Shown here in pieces: positions 38,012 through 42,432 of a stretch of DNA of 42,432 nt. Below the pieces are notes generated by a model. The model worked only from the letters and a program-made list of their open reading frames with translations, had not been told where the DNA came from and searched no databases. Position 1 is the stretch's first letter. Each line of letters begins with the position of its first letter. The position numbers were made by a program, and so were the translations under genes. Source of the DNA: a virus; the IMG/VR virus record IMGVR_UViG_3300025319_000008, positions 1-42,432 of that record; one strand, 5' to 3'.

Positions 38012-40984
38012 ATGATATTGAGTGAAAATTTTAAGAAAAGACTTATGGAGTTAGCCGGTGTTCCTGCCGGTCAAAATATTATTTCCGAGGCTGATAAGCG
38101 TAGTGTTATAACGAATACATTACACATCCCACGCGAAGTTGCGGACTTTGCGCATAATTTATCAGATAAATATGCTATTTGGATTGCTGATTCCGCAAGA
38201 AAATTACATTTAAAAAATGCTGAAAGTTGGATTTCTGGTGAATCAGACGAAAATGGCAAAAAAGCTTTTGAAGAATTAAAAAAAGTATGGAGTTTTAAAA
38301 GTTTATCAGACGCAAAAGACCAATTTGATGTGGCATTAGTTAAAAAAATTAATGGATTTCTACAAACAATTACGGGTGATTATACCCACATTCTCGATTG
38401 GCTTAAGGGGCGAACGACTTTAGCTCCTGAAAATGACCAAATTAACTTCAAAACACTTACTTTTGATGAGGCTAAGAAAAGAAGTGATGAATGGCATAAA
38501 AAGTTAGGAGATATCAGAGGAGGAAAAATTGAAGATGAAGAAGGTGAAGTAATAATGACTTTCCCTGACGGATTTTATTGGCTCAATTTAGGTAAAGATT
38601 ATTGCGAAAAAGAAAGTAAAGCCATGGGACATTGCGGAAGGGCTTCTGGAGCAGTGTTATATTCTTTAAGAAAAGAACAATATCCTTATGTAACGGCAGC
38701 TGTTAAAGGTGATGGCACCATAACTCAAATGAAAGGAAGAGCTAATACGAAACCAAAATCTGATTTTCATAAATATATAATTCCTTTTATTCTTGGAAAT
38801 AATCCAGATATTCAAAATTTTCAATCAACCTATCAATCAAATACTGATTTTAATATAAATGATTTAACTGATGTTGAATTAAAACAAGTTGTGGATAAAA
38901 AACCATCTTTACTTTTGTATAATGGAGCAATTGCATTAAAAAGATTATCAGAAGAGAAAATACAAAGCTTATTAGTATCGCAACCTTTAATTTTCCGTGG
39001 ATGGGATGAAATTGTAGTATTGTCTGATATTTTAAGAAATGACAATATGATAGATTGGGCAATTGTTAATGCTCCGGAACTATTTCATAAATACAAATTT
39101 GGAACACTCAAATTTAATAAGGAACAACTTTATAAAGCATTGAGTATTGATTCAATATCAGCTAATTTAAAATTAGATGAAATGGGTCTGGATGATACTG
39201 CTGTAAATTGGATAGTCTATAATAAACCTCAAATGTTTGAGGAAAGTGTGGTGACCATTACCAAATTAAGTGATGAGCAAAAAGATTATCTTGTTAAAAA
39301 TCACCCGATGGCTTTTATGTCTTTTATATCAACTTCAGATAGTGGTTCAGGACATCAAAAACAAATAATAACAGTTATTGGTATAGGTAGGTTACAATTA
39401 TTATTTGTTAGTAATCCAATATTATTTTCTAAAGGACATATACCACGTATTTTATTTGTAGGATTTTTATTACCAGAAATGTTAGAAAAATATGTTAAAA
39501 CCCATAACAAACAAAACGACCCATTAGACATATTTAATAACTTAAAAAGATTAAATGATATAAGTGATTTTATGAATGTGAACACTTTTTATTATTTTCT
39601 TAAACATTATTCTGAACTATTCTGGCAAACGTCAATGATTTCTTCATCAAATAAAGAAGGTGGTAAAATTATAGGAAGATACATAGTTGACCATCATTTT
39701 GAGTGGATTGAAAAATTTATAAGTGAAAGTTATAATTCTAAATTAAAGATACAAGATTGGGATTTATCTCCAGCACAAAAACAAAAGATTGTAAATTCAG
39801 ACGCAGAAGGAAAAACTACTATTTTAGTTAATTATGACGAAAATGAAATAAGAAAATTAAATCTTTCTCCAAAACAAGTGCAACAATTATTATCTTCGCC
39901 AGAGTTTTCTGAAAATTTGACCTTAGATTTAGTTAAAGGATTTAATTTAGCTCCGGATAGAGAACAAACAAAAACAGCTTTATTAGATGTTTTAAAAAAT
40001 AGCAATAATGAAGATAAGGAAATAACAATAGTAAATGAAATGGAAGAAATGTTTGGAGAAGAATATGTTCATTCTTTATATAATACAAATCCAAATATTT
40101 TTCTTGCTTTGGATTTTCCAGTTAAATACCGAGATATAGAACGTCTTAAAAAATATAATAATAGTGGAGTTTCTTATGAAAAAGAAGGAATTAAAATAAG
40201 ATTTGATGATTGGAGTGATGATGAACTGGTGGAAATGTTTAAAAACGACTCTTTCGCCAAACAAATAGCAAACTTTGAATTAGATTTTAATTCATATGAT
40301 TATTCATTTGAAAACATTGATAATAATTTTGATGATTTAGACCAAATGAATATAGCAAGAGTTAGGTTTCTTATTGGTAAAGCATTTCCTGCTAAGTTTA
40401 AAACAACAATAAAAACCATGAAAATATCTGAATTGGTTAGCGTTTTAAATGACCCAGATTCTATAAGTGAGGATAGTGTTGATTTTGATGATAGTATAAT
40501 AGATGGAATAAAAGATACTTTTGTTCGTGCCACAGAAGATGCACAGAGAAATGCTGATGAAGATGAATATTGGAAATTATATATAAACCCAATAAAAGAA
40601 TTATTTGGAGAACCAAAAAATGTAAGCATAAAAAAGAGAGTAAAAGGTAAAGAAGAAATACAAACAGTAGAAATGCTTGAATTTCAAGTGTCTTATGGAG
40701 CTTTTGAAGATTATATAAAAGGCGCAACCGAAAGTGGAGATTACGGAGATTTAATTAAAACTTCTGATTATGTAACAAGTGTCGTTGGTATAATAAAAAC
40801 AGCTCTTAAAGAACGTGGTGAAGAATTAGAAGTAAATGAACCTTATAATGGAGTTTATGGTGATATTGATAAAGGAGATTTAAATGAAAGGTTTAATGAT
40901 GTATTATACGAAGATACAACCATCTCTGACCTTTTAAATAAAACAAAAATTGTAGTAAAAAAGAAAAAGAATGAAACTAAGTGA
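38012..40984 (+). CDS. Large unknown phage protein with leader shared with the CCA-adding enzyme
   Basis: A 990-residue protein. The first 16 residues (MILSENFKKRLMELAG) match the start of the CCA-adding enzyme at 41252, followed by IISE-A (cleavage-like [LI]xE site at E26). Residues about 150-260 form a domain with DGFYWLNLGKDYCEKESKAMGHCGR, LYSLR, PYVTAAVKGDGTITQMKGRANTKP and H-K-Y-I, a CxxxSxxMGHC pattern I know from other phage proteins of unknown role. The rest is helical with many short LSxxQxxxL-type repeats, and an acidic C-terminus. It could be a head-internal or injected protein (inference). A short hairpin (37992-38013) overlaps the start codon. Confidence 0.7.
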   Translation: MILSENFKKRLMELAGVPAGQNIISEADKRSVITNTLHIPREVADFAHNLSDKYAIWIADSARKLHLKNAESWISGESDENGKKAFEELKKVWSFKSLSDAKDQFDVALVKKINGFLQTITGDYTHILDWLKGRTTLAPENDQINFKTLTFDEAKKRSDEWHKKLGDIRGGKIEDEEGEVIMTFPDGFYWLNLGKDYCEKESKAMGHCGRASGAVLYSLRKEQYPYVTAAVKGDGTITQMKGRANTKPKSDFHKYIIPFILGNNPDIQNFQSTYQSNTDFNINDLTDVELKQVVDKKPSLLLYNGAIALKRLSEEKIQSLLVSQPLIFRGWDEIVVLSDILRNDNMIDWAIVNAPELFHKYKFGTLKFNKEQLYKALSIDSISANLKLDEMGLDDTAVNWIVYNKPQMFEESVVTITKLSDEQKDYLVKNHPMAFMSFISTSDSGSGHQKQIITVIGIGRLQLLFVSNPILFSKGHIPRILFVGFLLPEMLEKYVKTHNKQNDPLDIFNNLKRLNDISDFMNVNTFYYFLKHYSELFWQTSMISSSNKEGGKIIGRYIVDHHFEWIEKFISESYNSKLKIQDWDLSPAQKQKIVNSDAEGKTTILVNYDENEIRKLNLSPKQVQQLLSSPEFSENLTLDLVKGFNLAPDREQTKTALLDVLKNSNNEDKEITIVNEMEEMFGEEYVHSLYNTNPNIFLALDFPVKYRDIERLKKYNNSGVSYEKEGIKIRFDDWSDDELVEMFKNDSFAKQIANFELDFNSYDYSFENIDNNFDDLDQMNIARVRFLIGKAFPAKFKTTIKTMKISELVSVLNDPDSISEDSVDFDDSIIDGIKDTFVRATEDAQRNADEDEYWKLYINPIKELFGEPKNVSIKKRVKGKEEIQTVEMLEFQVSYGAFEDYIKGATESGDYGDLIKTSDYVTSVVGIIKTALKERGEELEVNEPYNGVYGDIDKGDLNERFNDVLYEDTTISDLLNKTKIVVKKKKNETK

Positions 40985-41018
40985 AAATTTTTTAAAAAAG
41001 AATAATTTTGTAGATTGA
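40971..41018 (+). CDS. 15-codon stub of the shared leader
   Basis: Overlaps the end of the 990-residue gene by 14 nt and reads MKLSENFLKKNNFVD, matching the first ten residues of the MxLSExFKKRL leader before a TGA. It may be the remains of a third leader-bearing gene or a small leader peptide. Confidence 0.4.
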   Translation: MKLSENFLKKNNFVD

Positions 41019-41040
41019 CATAACTTTATAATTATTGGCT

Positions 41041-41229
41041 ATGGATAAAGAAATTAAAATATCTTATACTTTAAAAACCAAGCCAGTAGCTAATGGGAAA
41101 AATATGTGTGATGGTTGTGCATTAAGAATTGGTGGTTCAATGTGTATGAATCTAAGTTTGTGTCCATATACAGAAAAAACTCCTGTAAATTGGCAAATAA
41201 TAAGTAAAGCAAAAGAAATAGAAGACTGA
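41041..41229 (+). CDS. Small four-Cys protein
   Basis: 62 residues from the ATG at 41041 (a TTG lies six bases earlier). Cys residues in MCDGCALRIGGSMCMNLSLCPY suggest a zinc or iron-sulfur site. Function unknown. It separates the two leader-bearing large genes. Confidence 0.6.
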   Translation: MDKEIKISYTLKTKPVANGKNMCDGCALRIGGSMCMNLSLCPYTEKTPVNWQIISKAKEIED

Positions 41230-41251
41230 CTGTTAAAAAACTAAACATCAT

Positions 41252-42432
41252 ATGAATTTAAGTGAATCATACAAAAAAAGATTAAGTGAATTGGCAGGAA
41301 CGAAACTTCTTACCGAATCTTCTGTTGTTAAAGACAGGCTTAATGCATTGACATTTAAAAATGACGTTGAAAGCATAGGAGGTAAGCTATATGCAGTTGG
41401 AGGAATAAATCGTGATGAAATATTAGGGAAACCCTCAAAAGACTTAGATATTTTAATAACCGGTGTTCCATTAGATAGATTGGAACATATTTTAGTAAAG
41501 CACGGAAAAGTAAAAGAAGTCGGAAAGAGCTTTGGTATAATAAAATTTGTTCCATTTGGAGAAACAGAAGATATTGATATCGCTATTCCGCGAACGGAAA
41601 AATCAATAGGTACAGGCCATCAAGGTTTTGAAGTTACATCAGACCATACACTTCCAATTGAAGATGATTTGGCCCGTAGGGATTTTAGCTTAAATTCTCT
41701 CGCTCAAGATTCAGAAGGTAATATAATTGACCCTTTTGGTGGATTGGAAGATATAAAAAATAAAATCATAAGAGTAACAAATGAGAAATCATTTGGAGAT
41801 GATGCACTTAGGATGTTGCGTGCCGTTTCTTTTTCTGCCAGATTTGGTTTTACAATAGAGCCAAATACTATGACATTAATAAAAATGAATGCTCACAAAA
41901 TAAAAGAAATTTCCCCGGAGAGGTATCTTATCGAGTTTGATAAGATAATAAAAAAGGGTGATATTCAATATGGAATGGATGTTTTGATTGGCTCTGGATT
42001 GTTCAAAGAAATGTTTGGATTTGATTATGTCGGTGATAAAAACTTCAGCAAAGTTAAAATAATGGCTGATTTAATGTATAAACTTCTTGAAAATAGTGGT
42101 AATTTAGCTTCTTCTTTTTATAAAAACAAATGGAAAGGTGAAACTAATGTAGAAAATCAAATAAAAGCTTTGGAGTTGCAAGAAAAATTAACCGGTGACA
42201 AATTAGAAGACAGAAAAATCGTTCAAAAGATTTTGAATATTTCTCCGAACATTGAAGACTGTGGTTTATTAAAAGACAACACTAAAACTATTATAAAAAT
42301 ATTTGTAGACAATTCTTATCCTTTAAACATAAAAAATTTAGATATAAATGGAAATGATTTAATGGCTATGGGATTTAAAAAAGAAGAAATAGGAAAAAAT
42401 AACATTTTGATAATGCAGGCCGTTCTTTCTGA
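41252..42432 (+). CDS. CCA-adding tRNA nucleotidyltransferase with N-terminal leader (partial, runs off the window)
   Basis: Class II nucleotidyltransferase: GGINRD (50-55), the metal-binding DLD (64-66), RRDFSLNSLA, DPFGGLEDIKNKIIRV and DDALRMLRAVSFSARFGF, then the helical tail. It rebuilds or polishes the 3' CCA of tRNA, though a poly(A) polymerase role cannot be excluded. The first 16 residues (MNLSESYKKRLSELAG) match those of the 990-residue protein, followed by LLTE-S, an [LI]xE site at E22. The nucleotidyltransferase domain begins about residue 44, so the leader is extra. The 3' end lies beyond the window. Confidence 0.88.
   Translation, partial: MNLSESYKKRLSELAGTKLLTESSVVKDRLNALTFKNDVESIGGKLYAVGGINRDEILGKPSKDLDILITGVPLDRLEHILVKHGKVKEVGKSFGIIKFVPFGETEDIDIAIPRTEKSIGTGHQGFEVTSDHTLPIEDDLARRDFSLNSLAQDSEGNIIDPFGGLEDIKNKIIRVTNEKSFGDDALRMLRAVSFSARFGFTIEPNTMTLIKMNAHKIKEISPERYLIEFDKIIKKGDIQYGMDVLIGSGLFKEMFGFDYVGDKNFSKVKIMADLMYKLLENSGNLASSFYKNKWKGETNVENQIKALELQEKLTGDKLEDRKIVQKILNISPNIEDCGLLKDNTKTIIKIFVDNSYPLNIKNLDINGNDLMAMGFKKEEIGKNNILIMQAVLS

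Noticed and set aside
37992-38013. Short hairpin ATATCC/GGATAT overlapping the start of the 990-residue gene
   Set aside because: Six base pairs of mostly AT with a ten-base loop is weak and common in this composition; noted only in the gene entry.
41015-41032. TTGACA followed by TATAAT upstream of the small Cys-rich gene
   Set aside because: The two boxes are only 6 bp apart, far too close for a sigma-70 promoter, and the host type uses a different consensus.
1-42432. CRISPR arrays, rRNA and tRNA genes
   Set aside because: No regularly spaced direct repeats and no cloverleaf-like segment were noticed; tRNAs cannot be fully excluded without a covariance search.

Overview
The window looks like part of a large tailed-phage genome from a Bacteroidota host. 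The DNA is very AT-rich, and start codons follow A-rich stretches rather than Shine-Dalgarno sites. Several gene starts are preceded by the Bacteroidota -7 box TAnnTTTG (5.57, 20.10, 28.80 and 35.15 kb). The phage assignment rests on a T4 DenV-like pyrimidine-dimer glycosylase, a fused Mre11/Rad50 nuclease (gp47/gp46 type), small phage helicase, exonuclease and methyltransferase genes, and tightly packed genes with ATGA overlaps. No structural, portal or terminase gene is visible.

Layout. 0-2.85 kb: a decayed ISL3-family transposase and a TnpB element bounded by IS605-type hairpins. 2.9-3.9 kb: three small unknown genes. 3.9-5.5 kb, minus strand: an RHH / GIY-YIG / NUMOD1-repeat homing cassette. 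5.6-20.8 kb: the plus-strand operon of the SbcD-SbcC fusion, NIF3-like, UvrD-like helicase, PncB, RtcB, BtpA-like, DenV and CYTH genes, mixed with many small unknown genes. 20.8-36.8 kb: C5 methyltransferase, LETM1-like protein, GHKL ATPase with two downstream genes, Nudix hydrolase, EMAP-type tRNA-binding protein, DEDDh exonuclease, YqeY-like protein, S24/S26-like protein, LigA, NadE and a GMP reductase/IMPDH-like enzyme. 36.8-37.9 kb, minus strand: an RHH / EDxHD homing cassette. 38.0-42.4 kb: a 990-residue protein and a CCA-adding enzyme sharing an N-terminal leader. Every minus-strand gene is mobile DNA or its small partner; every phage gene is on the plus strand.

Themes. NAD: PncB, NadE, an ADP-ribose-type Nudix enzyme and NAD-dependent ligase. 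RNA repair: RtcB, CCA-adding enzyme and a tRNA-binding domain. DNA repair/recombination: SbcDC, DenV, helicase and exonuclease.

Three patterns deserve attention. (1) Three unrelated mobile nucleases (TnpB, GIY-YIG, EDxHD) are each preceded by a start-overlapping small RHH-like gene, and two of these RHH proteins are clearly related. (2) A short peptide motif, roughly RxVL[IFV]EK, recurs near the N- or C-terminus of twelve mostly unrelated small proteins between 2.9 and 20.3 kb. (3) A leader of the form MxLSExxKKRLxELAG, followed by an [LI]xE site, starts two large unrelated proteins and a 15-codon stub, suggesting head targeting and proteolytic processing. Several genes carry single-base frameshifts at homopolymers, so either local decay or consensus error must be considered.
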